Part shown: piece after piece, positions 1-11,353 of the stretch
How positions within the stretch are numbered: the stretch's first letter is position 1
How the letters are laid out: each line of letters starts with the position of its first letter
NCBI GenBank assembly: GCA_027488845.1
Contig: JAIYBC010000011.1
Location: forward strand, 1-62,232
Direction of reading: 5' to 3'
DNA length: 62,232 bases
Origin: Verrucomicrobiales bacterium
GTDB taxonomy: Bacteria > Verrucomicrobiota > Verrucomicrobiia > Limisphaerales > UBA9464
Translations under genes and position numbers: made by a program
Notes under the pieces: generated by a model
What the model saw: the letters and a program-made list of their open reading frames with translations, nothing else
Told to the model about the DNA's origin: nothing
The model's database searches: none

Positions 1-2
1 AG

Positions 3-110
3 TTACGTTGATTGCGAGCGACTTACGCCGAAATCGTTGAACAATGTAAACAGTTTGGTGACTGCCGCTTCATTGCAGCAAAACACCCCAATCGGTTGGG
101 GTCGGTTCTT
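3..110. repeat. Degenerate ~105-bp repeat, copy 1 (related to 18345-18447)
   Basis: This stretch aligns by eye, in the same orientation, with 18345-18447. Shared blocks include GATTGCG near the start, TGTAAAC near the middle and CAGCAAAAC near the end. The second copy adjoins an IS3-type transposase fragment, so this copy may be the edge of a related element extending left of the window. That is inference, because the window ends inside the repeat. Confidence 0.5.
76..102 (-). terminator. Rho-independent terminator after carB N-terminal half
   Basis: A perfect 7-bp stem, ACCCCAA / TTGGGGT at 85-91 and 96-102 with a TCGG loop, is followed on the minus strand by GTTTTG. It lies about 50 bases past the carB stop codon. 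It also falls inside the repeat shared with 18345-18447, so the terminator may have come with that element. Confidence 0.6.
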
Positions 111-150
111 TGCGTGAGGTCCGCCTTCGTCCCGTTCGGCCGATTTCGGC

Positions 151-1662
<1,512 letters not shown>

Positions 1663-1827
1663 GGTCGAAAGTGAGGCCGGATGGAACACGGTCCGGCGTC
1701 GCCGGGCGAAGGAATTCTCGCGGATCGTTTCCGGGTCCCTTGGGTGAAATCCATCCACCGATGTGGCCGGGCTTCGCAGATCCGCTGGGCTGGGACTTCG
1801 GGGCCGCCCCATTGCCTTCCCTTCAGG

Positions 1828-1851
1828 GTACGGAGTCCCGGCTTCAGCCGG
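1828..1851. repeat. REP-like palindromic repeat, copy A
   Basis: These 24 bases occur again, identical and inverted, at 62114-62137. The unit contains the near-palindrome CCGGCTTCAGCCGG, which can fold into a 6-bp hairpin with a two-base loop, preceded by GGAGTC. An exact 24-base match at the two ends of a 62-kb window is best explained by a dispersed extragenic palindromic repeat family. Confidence 0.75.
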
Positions 1852-1972
1852 TCGGGGCTTGGACCGGGCCGGGGCGCTTTGGAATCCCAAACCGTTGTCC
1901 GATCCCACAGGACTCCCGATCTCCGTGAAACCGTGGAATTTGCCGAGTCCTGCCGACCCGGTCCAAATCCCG

Positions 1973-2000
1973 GATCCAGAATCCGGAATCAAGAATCCAG
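1973..2000. repeat. Four tandem copies of a 7-base unit (AATCCRG)
   Basis: Units GATCCAG, AATCCGG, AATCAAG and AATCCAG follow one another without gaps, 50 bases upstream of valS. The same seven-base period, with other unit sequences, recurs at 21109, 46644 and 46804. Confidence 0.7.
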
Positions 2001-2049
2001 CCTCGGGTTGCCCCTCGGCTCGGGGTTCCGGTAGGCTCACCGGACGCAC

Positions 2050-4746
2050 ATGAGCGAGATTTCCAAGGCCTACGAGCCGCAGGCGGTTGAATCGAAGTGG
2101 TACGACTTCTGGGAGAAGGAAGGCTGTTTCACCGCCGATCCGTCCCGCGTGAGCGCTTCCCGCCCCGCCTATTCCATCGTCATCCCTCCCCCGAACGTCA
2201 CCGGCGTGCTGACCATGGGCCACGTCCTGAACAACACCATCCAGGACATCCTTGCCCGCAAGGCGCGGATGGATGGCAAGGAGGTCCTGTGGCTGCCCGG
2301 CACCGACCACGCCGGCATCGCCACCCAGAACGTCGTCGAGAAGACCCTGAAGAAGGCCGGCGAGATCAAGCACCGCGACGACCTCGGCCGCGAGGCCCTC
2401 GTCGCCCGCATCTGGGAGTGGAAGGAGAAGTACGGCGGGATCATCCTGAAGCAGCTCCGCGCGCTTGGTGCCTCCTGCGACTGGACCCGCACCCGCTTCA
2501 CCATGGACCCGGAGTATTCCCGGTGCGTCCAGAAGGTGTTCGTGGACCTCTACAAGAAGGGGCTGATCTACCGCGGCAAGCGCATGGTGAACTGGTGCCC
2601 GGCGTCCCTCACGGCGCTCTCCGACGAGGAGGTCGTGATGAAGGAGCAGAAGGGCTTCATGTACCACTTCAAGGTCGAGGTGGTGGAGCATCCCGGCACG
2701 TTCCTGACCATCGCCACGACGCGTCCGGAGACCATCCCGGCCGACACCGCGGTGGCGGTGAACCCGAACGACCCGCGCTACACCCATCTCGTGGGCAGGC
2801 ACGTGTACCGGGCCCTGCCGCTCGACGTGCCGAAGGAGCAGCGGATCATCCCGATCATCGCCGACGAGCATGTGGCCTTCGACTTCGGCACGGGCGTGCT
2901 GAAGGTGACCCCGGCCCACGACAAGGCGGACTTCGAGATCGGCCTGCGCCACCAGCTGCCGGTGCTGGACCTGCTCACCCCGGACGGAAAGCTCACCGCT
3001 CTGGCCGGCAGCGAACTCAACGGTTTGGACCGCTTCGTCGGACGGAAGAAGGCCGCGGAGCTGCTCGAGGCCGCCGGCGCCTTGGAGAAGGCCGAGACCT
3101 ACACCAACAACGTCGGCTTCAGCGAACGCGCCGACGTGCCCATCGAGCCGCGCCTGAGCGAGCAGTGGTTCCTGAAGTACCCGAGCGTGGAGGCCTCCAC
3201 GAAGTGTGTGGCCGACGGCCAGATGCGGTTCTTCCCGGACCGCTGGGCCAAGGTCTACGACCACTGGATGGGCGGCATCCAGGACTGGTGCATCAGCCGT
3301 CAGCTGTGGTGGGGACACCGGATCCCGGTGTGGTACCGCAACGGTGAGACCTACTGCGGACTCGAGACTCCGGCGGGTGAAGGTTGGACCCAGGACCCCG
3401 ACGTCCTCGACACCTGGTTCAGCTCCTGGCTCTGGCCGTTCGCCACGATGGGCTGGGTCGACGAGAAGGACGCCGACTCGAAGAACGCGACCCTGAAGGC
3501 GTTCTACCCCACGACCGACCTCGTCACCGGGCCGGACATCATCTTCTTCTGGGTCGCCCGCATGATCATGGCGGGCTACGAGTGGATGGGCGACCTGCCG
3601 TTCCGGAACGTCTATTTCACCGGCATCATCCGCGACAAGCAGGGTCGGAAGATGTCGAAGTCCCTCGGCAACTCGCCCGACCCGCTGGACCTGATCGCCA
3701 AGTACGGCGCCGACGCGCTCCGCTTCGGCGTGATGCGCGCCGCGCCGCTCGGTCAGGACGTGCTCTTCGACGAGCAGACCGTCGAACTGGGCCGCAACTT
3801 CTGCAACAAGCTGTGGAACGCCTGCCGCTTCCGCCAGATGCAGGGCGGCGTGACCGAGGCCGAGATCCTTCCGGACCTGCTCACCAGCGACGACCGCTGG
3901 ATCCTGATCCGCCTCGACCAGGCGATCCGCGAGGTCACCGGCGCGTTCGTCGAGTACAAGTTCAGCGACGCCACGGCGACGCTCTACCGCTTCTTCTGGA
4001 GCGAGTACTGCGACTGGTACGTGGAGGCGTCCAAGGCGGCGTTCTACGGCACCGACGAGGCCCTCAAGGCGAACAAGCTCGCGGTCATCGACTTCGTGCT
4101 CGGCAACCTCCTGCGGCTGTTCCACCCGTTCCTGCCGTTCATCACCGAGGAGCTGTGGCACGGCATGGGATACGCCGCCGACCTGCCGCAGGACCGCGGC
4201 GGTCGCACGCTGATGTTCGCCCTCTGGCCCAAGGCGCTGAACGACGACGAGAAGACCTACTTCGGCCTCGACGAGACCGCCGACGCGGTGGCGCAGGCGA
4301 AGTACGACCTGGTTTCGCTGGGACGCGGCCTGCGACGGGACTGCAAGATCGATCCCGCCAAGAAGGTGAAGTTCGTCCTGCGCCCGTCCGGCGAGCTGTC
4401 CACGGCGGATTCCGAGGTGCTGCGCCTGCTGTTGAACGCCGAGTCGCTGGAGGTTGTGAACGCCGCCTGGGCGCCGGAGCGGGGCACGCCGGTGGCCGCC
4501 AACGCGCTGGGCGAACTCTTCCTGCCGTTGGCCGGCCTGGTGGACTTCGCCGCGGAGCGCTCCCGCCTGGAGAAGGAACTCGAGAAGATCCGTGCCGAGG
4601 TCGGAAAGGTTCAGGAGAAGCTTTCCAATCCCGCCTTCGCCTCGAAGGTTCCCGCCAAGGTGCTCGAGGAGCATCAGACGCGTCTCAAGGATTGGCAGGC
4701 CAAGGAGGCCCAGGTCCTCGCCTCGCTCGCCAACCTTCCGGCCTGA
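2050..4746 (+). CDS. valS: Valine--tRNA ligase
   Basis: This class I aminoacyl-tRNA synthetase charges tRNA-Val in the cytoplasm. Its 898 residues are close to the family norm. The HIGH-type signature is TMGH (residues 55-58, within [17 protein letters not shown]) and the KMSKS loop is intact at 534-538 ([14 protein letters not shown]). The CP1 editing region with [15 protein letters not shown] lies between them. The C-terminal 60 residues form the usual ValRS coiled-coil arm ([22 protein letters not shown]). The start ATG gives the standard [21 protein letters not shown] opening. The aldehyde dehydrogenase gene follows after 28 bases, so the two may be cotranscribed. Confidence 0.97.
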   Translation: MSEISKAYEPQAVESKWYDFWEKEGCFTADPSRVSASRPAYSIVIPPPNVTGVLTMGHVLNNTIQDILARKARMDGKEVLWLPGTDHAGIATQNVVEKTLKKAGEIKHRDDLGREALVARIWEWKEKYGGIILKQLRALGASCDWTRTRFTMDPEYSRCVQKVFVDLYKKGLIYRGKRMVNWCPASLTALSDEEVVMKEQKGFMYHFKVEVVEHPGTFLTIATTRPETIPADTAVAVNPNDPRYTHLVGRHVYRALPLDVPKEQRIIPIIADEHVAFDFGTGVLKVTPAHDKADFEIGLRHQLPVLDLLTPDGKLTALAGSELNGLDRFVGRKKAAELLEAAGALEKAETYTNNVGFSERADVPIEPRLSEQWFLKYPSVEASTKCVADGQMRFFPDRWAKVYDHWMGGIQDWCISRQLWWGHRIPVWYRNGETYCGLETPAGEGWTQDPDVLDTWFSSWLWPFATMGWVDEKDADSKNATLKAFYPTTDLVTGPDIIFFWVARMIMAGYEWMGDLPFRNVYFTGIIRDKQGRKMSKSLGNSPDPLDLIAKYGADALRFGVMRAAPLGQDVLFDEQTVELGRNFCNKLWNACRFRQMQGGVTEAEILPDLLTSDDRWILIRLDQAIREVTGAFVEYKFSDATATLYRFFWSEYCDWYVEASKAAFYGTDEALKANKLAVIDFVLGNLLRLFHPFLPFITEELWHGMGYAADLPQDRGGRTLMFALWPKALNDDEKTYFGLDETADAVAQAKYDLVSLGRGLRRDCKIDPAKKVKFVLRPSGELSTADSEVLRLLLNAESLEVVNAAWAPERGTPVAANALGELFLPLAGLVDFAAERSRLEKELEKIRAEVGKVQEKLSNPAFASKVPAKVLEEHQTRLKDWQAKEAQVLASLANLPA

Positions 4747-4774
4747 ACCCACTCCGCTTCCGCACCGCACTCCC

Positions 4775-6232
4775 ATGATCTCCTACCAGAACCTCATCGG
4801 CGGCCAATGGGTCGCCGCCCAGGACGGCCGCACGTTCACCACCACCAATCCCGCCGACACGCGGGAGACGGTCGCGACCTATGCCCTCGGCGGCGCCGCC
4901 GACTACGCCGCGGCGACGCGCGCCGCGTCCGAGGCGCTTTCCAGGTGGTCCGCGCAGACCGCGGTGGCCCGGGGACGCATCCTCAGCAAGGCCGCCCAGA
5001 TCCTCGAGTCCCGCAAGGCCGAATTGGCGACGCTGCTGACCCGCGAGGAAGGCAAGACGCTGACCGAGGCGACCGGCGAGGTCGGCCGCGCGGTGGACAT
5101 CTTCCGATTCTACGGCGGACTCAGCTACACGGTCGGCGGCCAGACGATTCCGCACGACCTGCCCGGCAACCTGCTGCTGACCCGCCGCGAACCGGTGGGC
5201 GTGGTGGCGCTGATCACGCCGTGGAACTTCCCGATCGCCATCCCGGCCTGGAAGCTCGTCCCGGCGTTGCTCTGTGGGAACACCGTGGTGCTGAAGCCCG
5301 CCTCGCAGGCGCCTTCCATGGCGCTGGAGTTGGCCAAGGCCTTGCAGGAAGCCGGGCTCCCGCCGGGGGTGCTGAACGTCGTCGCCGGCGAAGGTCGCGC
5401 CTTCGGCTCGGAGATCGCCTCCAATGCCGCCGTCCAGGCGCTGAGCTTCACCGGATCCCATGGCGTCGGCACCGGCCTCTACAAGGCGCTTTCGCACCGG
5501 ATGATCCGGGTGCAGCTGGAGATGGGTTCCAAGAACCCCACGATCGTCCTCGCCGACGCCGACCTCGACCTGGCGGCGCGCCTCGTGGCCATCGCCGGCT
5601 TCGGCCTCACCGGGCAGGCCTGCACCGCCACCAGCCGCGTGATCGTGGAACGCCCGGTCCTCGCCGCCTTCACCGAGAAGCTCGTCGCCGCGGCCAAGGC
5701 CTGGAAGGTCGGTCCCGGACTCAGCCCGGGTGTCCAGATGGGTCCGGCGGTCAACGCGGACGAACTGGAGGGCAACTTCGCGGCGATCCGCAAGGCGCAG
5801 GCCGACGGTGCGGAACTGGTGTGGGGCGGAGCCCGCCTCACGGAAGGCGACCTGGCCCACGGCCTGTTCATGCAGCCGACGGTGCTGGGCGGCGTGACGC
5901 CGACCATGGAGATCGCCCAGGAAGAGGTCTTCGGACCGGTGGTCGGCATCATCGCGGTGGATTCCTTCGACGAGGCCATCCAGGTGGCCAACGGCGTGAA
6001 GTACGGCCTGAGCGCCAGCCTGGTGACCCGCGACTTCAAGAAGGCGATGGTGTACGCGGAGCGCATCGAGTGCGGCGTGGTGAAGGTGAACCAGATCAGC
6101 ACCGGCCTGGCGCTCCAGGCGCCGTTCGGCGGCGTGAAGAACAGCTCGACCGACTCGTTCCGCGAGCAGGGGACGGCGGCCCTCGACTTCTACAGCCGCA
6201 CGAAGACCATCTACCTCGACTACTCGGCCTGA
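4775..6232 (+). CDS. NAD(P)-dependent aldehyde dehydrogenase family protein
   Basis: A 485-residue protein of the aldehyde dehydrogenase superfamily that oxidises an aldehyde to its acid with NAD(P)+. Visible elements are [19 protein letters not shown] (cofactor fold), the general base in QLEMGSKNP (Glu249), the nucleophile in [12 protein letters not shown] (Cys283) and the C-terminal EEVFGPVV and PFGGVKNS motifs. The LEMGSKNP form, rather than LELGGKNP, is typical of 2,5-dioxovalerate (alpha-ketoglutarate semialdehyde) dehydrogenases of sugar-acid catabolism, so that is the best substrate guess. No sugar-acid genes flank it. ATG 4775 was chosen because [12 protein letters not shown] is the normal family N-terminus. 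Confidence 0.9.
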   Translation: MISYQNLIGGQWVAAQDGRTFTTTNPADTRETVATYALGGAADYAAATRAASEALSRWSAQTAVARGRILSKAAQILESRKAELATLLTREEGKTLTEATGEVGRAVDIFRFYGGLSYTVGGQTIPHDLPGNLLLTRREPVGVVALITPWNFPIAIPAWKLVPALLCGNTVVLKPASQAPSMALELAKALQEAGLPPGVLNVVAGEGRAFGSEIASNAAVQALSFTGSHGVGTGLYKALSHRMIRVQLEMGSKNPTIVLADADLDLAARLVAIAGFGLTGQACTATSRVIVERPVLAAFTEKLVAAAKAWKVGPGLSPGVQMGPAVNADELEGNFAAIRKAQADGAELVWGGARLTEGDLAHGLFMQPTVLGGVTPTMEIAQEEVFGPVVGIIAVDSFDEAIQVANGVKYGLSASLVTRDFKKAMVYAERIECGVVKVNQISTGLALQAPFGGVKNSSTDSFREQGTAALDFYSRTKTIYLDYSA

Positions 6233-6299
6233 CCCGTCGCGGTCCGCGGAAGACGGCTTCCGCGAACCGCCTTTCGCCTCCCCCGGCGGACTCATGAAT

Positions 6300-6340
6300 G
6301 GAATTCTGGATTCCTTCCGGAATTCCGTTGTTTCGTTCCT
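6300..6340 (+). terminator. Probable terminator after the aldehyde dehydrogenase gene
   Basis: An inverted repeat GGAATTC (6300-6306) / GAATTCC (6320-6326) is followed by the T-rich GTTGTTTCGTT. It lies about 70 bases after the aldehyde dehydrogenase stop and just before the next gene. The 13-base loop makes it a moderate candidate. Confidence 0.4.
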
Positions 6341-6356
6341 GCGATGCCGGGTGTAA

Positions 6357-7805
6357 ATGGGAACCGTGCTAGGCGGATACGACCCAAACGGCTACTTCGA
6401 CGAAATGTCTCCGGCGCCGGGCAAGTTCCGGAAGAGCTACGAAGCCTTCGCCCAGCGATTCAGCCAGTTCACCGCCGAGGACTTCGAGGAGCGCCGCCAT
6501 GCGGTGGACCTGGCCTTCCTGCGGCAGGGCATCACCTTCAACGTCTACGGCGACTCGGCGGGCACGGAGAAGATCTTCCCGTTCGACCTGATGCCGCGGA
6601 TCATCTCCTCGGCGGAGTGGGAATACCTCGAGCGCGGCCTGGTCCAGCGGATCACCGCCCTCAACCTCTTCCTGCACGACGTCTACCATGAGCAGCGGAT
6701 CCTGAAGGACGGGGTGATCCCGTCGTTCTTCGTTCTCTCGGCCAAGCATTTCCGCCGCGAGTTCGTCAATTTCCAGGTCCCCAAGGACATCTACATCCAC
6801 ATCTGCGGCACCGACCTGATCCGCGGCGGCGACGGCCAGTGGATGGTGCTCGAGGACAACGGCCGCTGTCCTTCCGGCGTCAGCTACGTGCTGGAGAACC
6901 GGCGTGCGATGAAGCGCACGTTCCCGGCGATGTTCGAGTCCGTGGGCGTGCGTCCGGTCGACCAGTACCCGCAGGAGCTGCTCAAGACCCTGCAGTACAT
7001 CGCGCCGTCCGGCGTCGCGGATCCCACGGTCGTGGTGCTCACGCCGGGCGCCTACAATTCGGCCTACTTCGAGCACACCTACCTGGCCCGCCAGATGGGC
7101 ATCGAGATCGTCGAGGGACGCGACCTCGTCGTCCGTGACGCGCGGGTTTTCATGCGCACGACCAAGGGCCTGCAGCCCGTGCACGTGATCTACCGGCGCG
7201 TGGACGACGACTTCATCGACCCCACGGTGTTCCGCCGGGACTCGATGCTCGGCGTGCCCGGCCTGGTGAATGCCTACCGTTCCGGCAACGTGTCGTTGGC
7301 CAACTCCATCGGCACCGGCATCGCGGACGACAAGGTGATGTATTACTTCGTCCCACGGATGATCAAATACTACCTCGACCAGGACCCGATCATCCCGAAC
7401 GTGCCGACCTACCTCGCCAGCGAGGAGGCGGACAGGAAGTACATGCTCGAGAACCTCGACAAGCTGGTCATCAAGGCGGCCAACGAGTCCGGCGGCTACG
7501 GCATGCTGATGGGGCCGCAGGCGACGAAGGAGGAGCGGGAACGCTTCCGCGGCGCGATCGAGAAGGACCCGCGGAACTACATCGGCCAGCCGATGATCAA
7601 CCTCTCCACCCACCCTACCCACGTCGGCGACGGGAAGTTCGAGCCGCGGCACATCGACTTCCGTCCGTACATCCTCTACGGGGAGAAGACCGTCATCATC
7701 CCCGGCGGCCTGACCCGCGTGGCGCTCCGCAAGGGGTCCCTGGTGGTCAACTCCTCGCAGGGCGGTGGCAGCAAGGACTCCTGGGTCCTGTTCGGTGATG
7801 AGTGA
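6357..7805 (+). CDS. Circularly permuted ATP-grasp protein (DUF404/DUF407)
   Basis: This 482-residue protein belongs to the circularly permuted ATP-grasp type 2 family, seen in [18 protein letters not shown], the [23 protein letters not shown] segment near residue 165, and [17 protein letters not shown] (about 372-388). These enzymes are predicted ATP-dependent peptide ligases. In most genomes they sit with an alpha-E protein and a transglutaminase-like protease, and comparative genomics has proposed a peptide-synthesis or tagging role that is not biochemically settled. The alpha-E gene follows with a 4-base overlap (GTGA), giving translational coupling if that early start is used. The transglutaminase member is not adjacent. 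Confidence 0.9.
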   Translation: MGTVLGGYDPNGYFDEMSPAPGKFRKSYEAFAQRFSQFTAEDFEERRHAVDLAFLRQGITFNVYGDSAGTEKIFPFDLMPRIISSAEWEYLERGLVQRITALNLFLHDVYHEQRILKDGVIPSFFVLSAKHFRREFVNFQVPKDIYIHICGTDLIRGGDGQWMVLEDNGRCPSGVSYVLENRRAMKRTFPAMFESVGVRPVDQYPQELLKTLQYIAPSGVADPTVVVLTPGAYNSAYFEHTYLARQMGIEIVEGRDLVVRDARVFMRTTKGLQPVHVIYRRVDDDFIDPTVFRRDSMLGVPGLVNAYRSGNVSLANSIGTGIADDKVMYYFVPRMIKYYLDQDPIIPNVPTYLASEEADRKYMLENLDKLVIKAANESGGYGMLMGPQATKEERERFRGAIEKDPRNYIGQPMINLSTHPTHVGDGKFEPRHIDFRPYILYGEKTVIIPGGLTRVALRKGSLVVNSSQGGGSKDSWVLFGDE

Positions 7806-7867
7806 CGAGTGAGTCCCGTCCGGTCCCGCGACCGGACGGGGTTCCCCAACGGAAATCGATTCAAGAC

Positions 7868-8884
7868 ATGCTCTCCCGCGTCGCCAATTCCCTCTACTGG
7901 ATGTCCCGCTACATCGAACGCTCCGACAACTCGGCGCGCATCGTGGACGTGAACCTCCAGCTGATCCTGGACCACCGGAACCTCAACTCGCAGCAGCTCG
8001 CCGCGCATTGGCTTCCCATCATCCAGGCCACGGGCGACGAGGCGGATTTCCACCGGCTGTACTCCGAGGCGAACGCCCAGTCGGTCACCGAGTACCTGGT
8101 GTTCGACACCAAGAACACGAACTCCATCGTCTCCTCCATCGCGCAGGCCCGGGAGAACGCCCGCATGGTCCGCGACCAGCTCACCACCGACATCTGGGAG
8201 GAGCTGAACCGCCTGTACCTGTTCCTGCATTCGCCCCAGGCGCGGGAGAGCTGGGACACCAACCCGTTCGACTTCCTCCAGCAGGTGAAGGCGGGCTCGC
8301 TGATGCTGCAGGGTCTGGCCGACGCCACCATCCCGCACAACGAGGGGTGGCTCTTCCTCCAGGCCGGCAAGTTCATCGAACGCGCGGACATGACGTCCCG
8401 CATCCTGGACGTCCGCTACCAGACGCTGCCGGAGAAGGGCGTTCCCCAGACCATCAGCCACACCGAGGCCCTGGAGTGGGCGGCCATCCTGCATTCCTGC
8501 AGCGCGTGGGACGCCTACAAGTCGATCCACGGCGCCGAGGTCCATCCGCGCCTGGTCGCCGAGTTCCTCATGCTCTCGGACGACTTCCCGCGTTCGATCC
8601 GCTTCTGCGTGGAACGCCTGAACCGAGCGTTGCGCCGCGTCTCCGGGGTTTCGGATGGCCGGTTCTGCAACGACGCCGAGAAGCTCGCCGGCCGTTTGGT
8701 CGCCCAGCTCCAGTTCGGCACCATCGACGAGATCTTCATCCTCTCGGGCCTGCACAAGTACATCGACGACCTCCAGATCGCCCTGATCGACGTCGGCAAC
8801 GCCCTGTTCAACGCCTACATCTTCCAGCCCTTCCACAATCTGGAGGCGGAGATCCTGGTGCAGCAGGAACAGCAGCAGCAGTGA
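7868..8884 (+). CDS. Alpha-E domain protein (DUF403)
   Basis: A mostly alpha-helical protein of the alpha-E (DUF403) family, recognised by its N-terminus MLSRVANSLYWMSRYIERSD and by SVTEYLVFDTKNTNSIVSSI. Members accompany circularly permuted ATP-grasp ligases and are thought to be their partners; the biochemical role is unknown. From ATG 7868 it is 338 residues, the family-typical start. A GTG at 7802 would extend it by 22 residues and overlap the upstream stop codon. The C-terminus ends in a glutamine run (QQEQQQQ). With the upstream gene it forms a two-gene operon. Confidence 0.88.
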   Translation: MLSRVANSLYWMSRYIERSDNSARIVDVNLQLILDHRNLNSQQLAAHWLPIIQATGDEADFHRLYSEANAQSVTEYLVFDTKNTNSIVSSIAQARENARMVRDQLTTDIWEELNRLYLFLHSPQARESWDTNPFDFLQQVKAGSLMLQGLADATIPHNEGWLFLQAGKFIERADMTSRILDVRYQTLPEKGVPQTISHTEALEWAAILHSCSAWDAYKSIHGAEVHPRLVAEFLMLSDDFPRSIRFCVERLNRALRRVSGVSDGRFCNDAEKLAGRLVAQLQFGTIDEIFILSGLHKYIDDLQIALIDVGNALFNAYIFQPFHNLEAEILVQQEQQQQ

Positions 8885-8908
8885 TCCCCGATTTCCGGTC
8901 CAGATAGG

Positions 8909-9075
8909 GTGCCTCACGCCAAGGCGCCAAGCCGCGGAGGCAACTCGGAAGTCCCAAGGGAGATTGCGCCGTGCTCGGTCGAACGAGCGTCCACTGCCGA
9001 TCTTGGCAGGGGCGGTGCCCGTTCCAATTCGATCCGAATCCTTTCGCGTCTTGGCGCGTTTGCGTGAGGCCACTT
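8909..9075. repeat. Inverted pair of CACGCAAAG-CGCCAAG type repeats
   Basis: Copies of a degenerate motif built from CTCACGC, CGCCAAG and CGCG lie at about 8911-8939 (plus sense) and 9044-9073 (reverse sense, CGCGTCTTGGCGCG followed by TTTGCGTGAGG). A third copy is at about 9375-9411. Further copies occur at about 35229, 41634, 48130 and 52082, always in or at the edge of intergenic DNA. Confidence 0.6.
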
Positions 9076-9341
9076 CAGGAGTTCCCGGGAAGTCCGTCTC
9101 CGGGGCAGGGTGTCTCGCGGCGGACGCGCCGCGTCGAAGGTGGGTTCCGCGCCAAGGCGGCCTGGGGACGGACGGGGCGCCGAACCAGTTCGCCGCCGCA
9201 GTTTGGGCAACGGCCGCCGAGGCGACGTTCCACGCAGTCGACGCAGAACGTGCACTCGAAGGAGCAGATCCGCGCGTCCTGCGATTCCGGTGGCAGATCC
9301 CGGTCGCAGCACTCGCAGTTGGGCCTGTCTTCCTCGGCCAT
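9075..9341 (-). CDS. DUF1272 family small cysteine-rich protein
   Basis: This 88-residue protein matches the DUF1272 family. The N-terminal RPNCECCDRDLPP is followed by ICSFECTFCVDCVE and CPNCGGELVRRPVRP, giving four CxxC-like pairs that form a predicted zinc-ribbon/treble-clef fold. Function is unknown. An upstream ATG five codons earlier (9356) is possible, but MAEEDRPN fits the family start better. It is a lone minus-strand gene with repeats of the CGCCAAG family on both sides, and its last residues run up to the inverted repeat at 9044-9073. Confidence 0.85.
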   Translation of the reverse strand: MAEEDRPNCECCDRDLPPESQDARICSFECTFCVDCVERRLGGRCPNCGGELVRRPVRPQAALARNPPSTRRVRRETPCPGDGLPGNS

Positions 9342-9991
9342 GACTGTCCCGCCCATGAACAGGAACCGAGATGGACCTCACGCAAGTTCCCAAGGGCGCC
9401 AAGAAACGGGAGTCCGGCCTCGGAGAGTCGGGCGCTAAAAGACAGTGTTGGCCTCGCTGTCCACCAACGGGATTCCTTGGTTTCGCCTCATCCGTATCCG
9501 CAGGGTTTTCGAGTTCCTCGAGCACCTTGGCGATCATCTGCCGGATGACGCACAGGAGGGCTGGCGCCTCCGTTTGTCTCCCTGTTTCCCACAGTGCCTC
9601 ACCGACGAAATGTGCCTGGACATCCTGGGCGCGGCACTGCAGGCCAATGAGGGCGATCTATGTACGGCGTTCATCGGGTGCTGGAGAGCGGTCCGTTCAA
9701 GCTCTCGACGACTCCCGTGGTCCGAGGCGGCCCGCGGGCTACCCAGCAATTCCGACCAACTTCGTAGGAGCCGGCTCGCCCACTTGCCGATCGCTTTTCG
9801 GCCAAGGTCCATCACGACGGAACGGTGGTCTGAAGTCCTCGCGGGGTCTGCTTGGTTGCAGCCGATAACGCTGTCGAATGCCTGCATGGGCAAGGTTCCG
9901 GGTCGACCATGGTCAGATATTCGCGGTCGACCCGCTCAAGATATTGAACATTTGGTGTCAGGGAGGATTCGGCGTGCGCGTTCCCTAGGGA
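9342..9991. other. 650-base region without an intact gene
   Basis: It contains one CGCCAAG-family repeat (about 9375-9411) and a decayed protein-coding remnant on the minus strand (9412-9657). Beyond 9660 several overlapping short open frames exist on both strands, but none has coherent protein-like sequence or a known family. The last 80 bases must carry the promoter of the RND operon; no promoter was recognised. Confidence 0.5.
9412..9657 (-). pseudogene. Decayed gene fragment, helical protein of unknown family
   Basis: On the minus strand, after an in-frame TAG at 9658-9660, about 70 codons read as well-formed protein: IALIGLQCRAQDVQAHFVG, then EALWETGRQTEAPALLCVIR and QMIAKVLEELENPADTDE. 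No start codon lies at its beginning. Reading runs directly into a CGCCAAG-family repeat at 9411, and other frames upstream look broken. It is probably a remnant of a small helical protein gene. The family was not recognised and decay is inferred. Confidence 0.3.
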
Positions 9992-11353
9992 GTGCTCCCG
10001 CGAAACGAGAACGTCCATTTGACAACCGAGTCGGCTAACCTGTTGCCCGACCCGTCACCTGACGGCCCCCCGGCGCCCCGCTGGACCATCGCGACTGCCG
10101 TGTTGGCCCTCGGGACTTTGGGCTTTGTCCTGCTGTCGCGGGAGCCGGCCCGGCCTAAACTGCCGCCGGCCAGGCCGCAGGCGGTGCGAACCCGGGTGCT
10201 GGCGGTCCATCCGCGGGAGTTCCAAGTGGCGTTGCGGGCGCAGGGGGTGGTCCGGGCCCGGGAAGAGATCACCCTCAGTGCGCAGGTGTCCGGCCGGGTG
10301 GCCCGGGTGAGTGAACGGTTCGAAGACGGTTCTTTCTTCGCGGCGAATGAGGTCCTGCTTGAACTCGAAGACGAGGATTATCGTACTGCCGTCGTCATGG
10401 CCGTGGCCCGTTTGCGGAGCGCGGAGGTGGCCCGGCAGCTGGCCCTGCTGAGCCACCGGCGCAACGAGGGCTTGCTGAAAGACCGATTGCTCCCCGAAGC
10501 CCAGGCCGAAGTGACGGAAGCGACGCTCGCCCAGGCACAGGCCGACGTGAATTCGGCGGCCGCCCAGCTTGAACGGGCCCGTCGCGATCATGAGCGCACC
10601 CGGGTCCGGGCGCCGTTCAACGGCTGCGTGCGGCGCCGCGCGGTGGGCCCCGGCCAGCTCGTCGGGCCGAGCACGGTCCTGGGCAGCATCTTTTCGGTGG
10701 ATGAGGCCGAAGTGCGCCTGCCGGTCGCGGTCCGGGATCTCCGGTTCATGGAGCTGCCAGCGCAGGCTCGGCGGGGGGCCACTTCTGGCGATCCAGGCCA
10801 CGGAGGAGCCGGATTGTCCCTGACCTCGCCTGCTGAACCGGCAGCCGAAGTCACCCTGACCGATCCGCTGGATCCGGCTTCGACCCTCGTTCGCGTGGGG
10901 TTCTTGGTCCGCACCGAGGGGGCGCTCGACGAGAATTCCCTGGATGCGCTACTCGTCGTGCGTGTGCCGGATCCGTTCGGCCTGGAATCCGGGAAGCCGC
11001 CCCTGCGCCCCGGTCATCCGGTCACCGGCCTGGTCCGCGGAAGAGTGCTGACCAATGTCGTCGTGCTGCCCCGGGCCGCGGTGCGTGAACTGGACCGGGT
11101 GAACTTCGTGCATCGTGAAGAGCTGACGCTCACTTCGCGGCGGATCACTCCCCTCTGGTCCGACGAGGAGCACATCCTGGTGCCGGCGGACGCCGTTCCA
11201 GCCGACCATCTGGTCGCAACGACCCAACTGGTTTACGCGCCCGAAGGGGCCAAGGTGGAAATCATCCCGGAGACTCCGGCCGCCGGAGCGTCTCCGACCA
11301 ATGCGGTTCCGGTCGGCACCAACCACCCCGTTGCCGCCAGGAGGACACCGTGA
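9992..11353 (+). CDS. RND efflux periplasmic adaptor subunit
   Basis: A 453-residue membrane-fusion (HlyD/AcrA-type) adaptor. A single N-terminal membrane anchor (about residues 30-48) is followed by the lipoyl/barrel-sandwich half-motif GRVARVSERFEDGSFFAANE, a coiled-coil hairpin (about 125-205, rich in Ala/Arg/Gln), the second half-motif (RAPFNGCVRRRAVGPGQLV) and beta-barrel domains. It would bridge the inner-membrane pump to an outer-membrane TolC-like channel, which is not encoded nearby. The start is uncertain: GTG 9992 has AGGG almost touching it, and an in-frame TTG at 10019 is an alternative. Its stop overlaps the pump start (GTGA). Confidence 0.9.
   Translation: MLPRNENVHLTTESANLLPDPSPDGPPAPRWTIATAVLALGTLGFVLLSREPARPKLPPARPQAVRTRVLAVHPREFQVALRAQGVVRAREEITLSAQVSGRVARVSERFEDGSFFAANEVLLELEDEDYRTAVVMAVARLRSAEVARQLALLSHRRNEGLLKDRLLPEAQAEVTEATLAQAQADVNSAAAQLERARRDHERTRVRAPFNGCVRRRAVGPGQLVGPSTVLGSIFSVDEAEVRLPVAVRDLRFMELPAQARRGATSGDPGHGGAGLSLTSPAEPAAEVTLTDPLDPASTLVRVGFLVRTEGALDENSLDALLVVRVPDPFGLESGKPPLRPGHPVTGLVRGRVLTNVVVLPRAAVRELDRVNFVHREELTLTSRRITPLWSDEEHILVPADAVPADHLVATTQLVYAPEGAKVEIIPETPAAGASPTNAVPVGTNHPVAARRTP

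Larger units (their letters stand above)
1663..2049. other. Divergent intergenic region carB/valS with repeats
   Basis: No convincing gene is present in this 387-base gap. It must contain the promoters of both the minus-strand carB half and plus-strand valS, but no clear -35/-10 pair or T-box leader could be recognised. It carries a REP-like palindrome (1828-1851) and seven-base tandem repeats (1973-2000). The short open frames here have no recognisable similarity. Confidence 0.6.

Noticed and set aside
1663-4776. Long minus-strand open frame extending carB upstream by about 1,000 codons
   Set aside because: It is antisense to valS, has low-complexity Leu/Gly/Arg/Val-rich sequence, and no CarB protein has such an extension; it is a GC-rich shadow frame.
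9445-10038. 197-codon plus-strand open frame before the RND operon
   Set aside because: Although a short part reads plausibly (LTDEMCLDILGAALQANEGD), it overlaps the RND adaptor start in another frame, has no known family, and the opposite strand gives a better protein-like segment.
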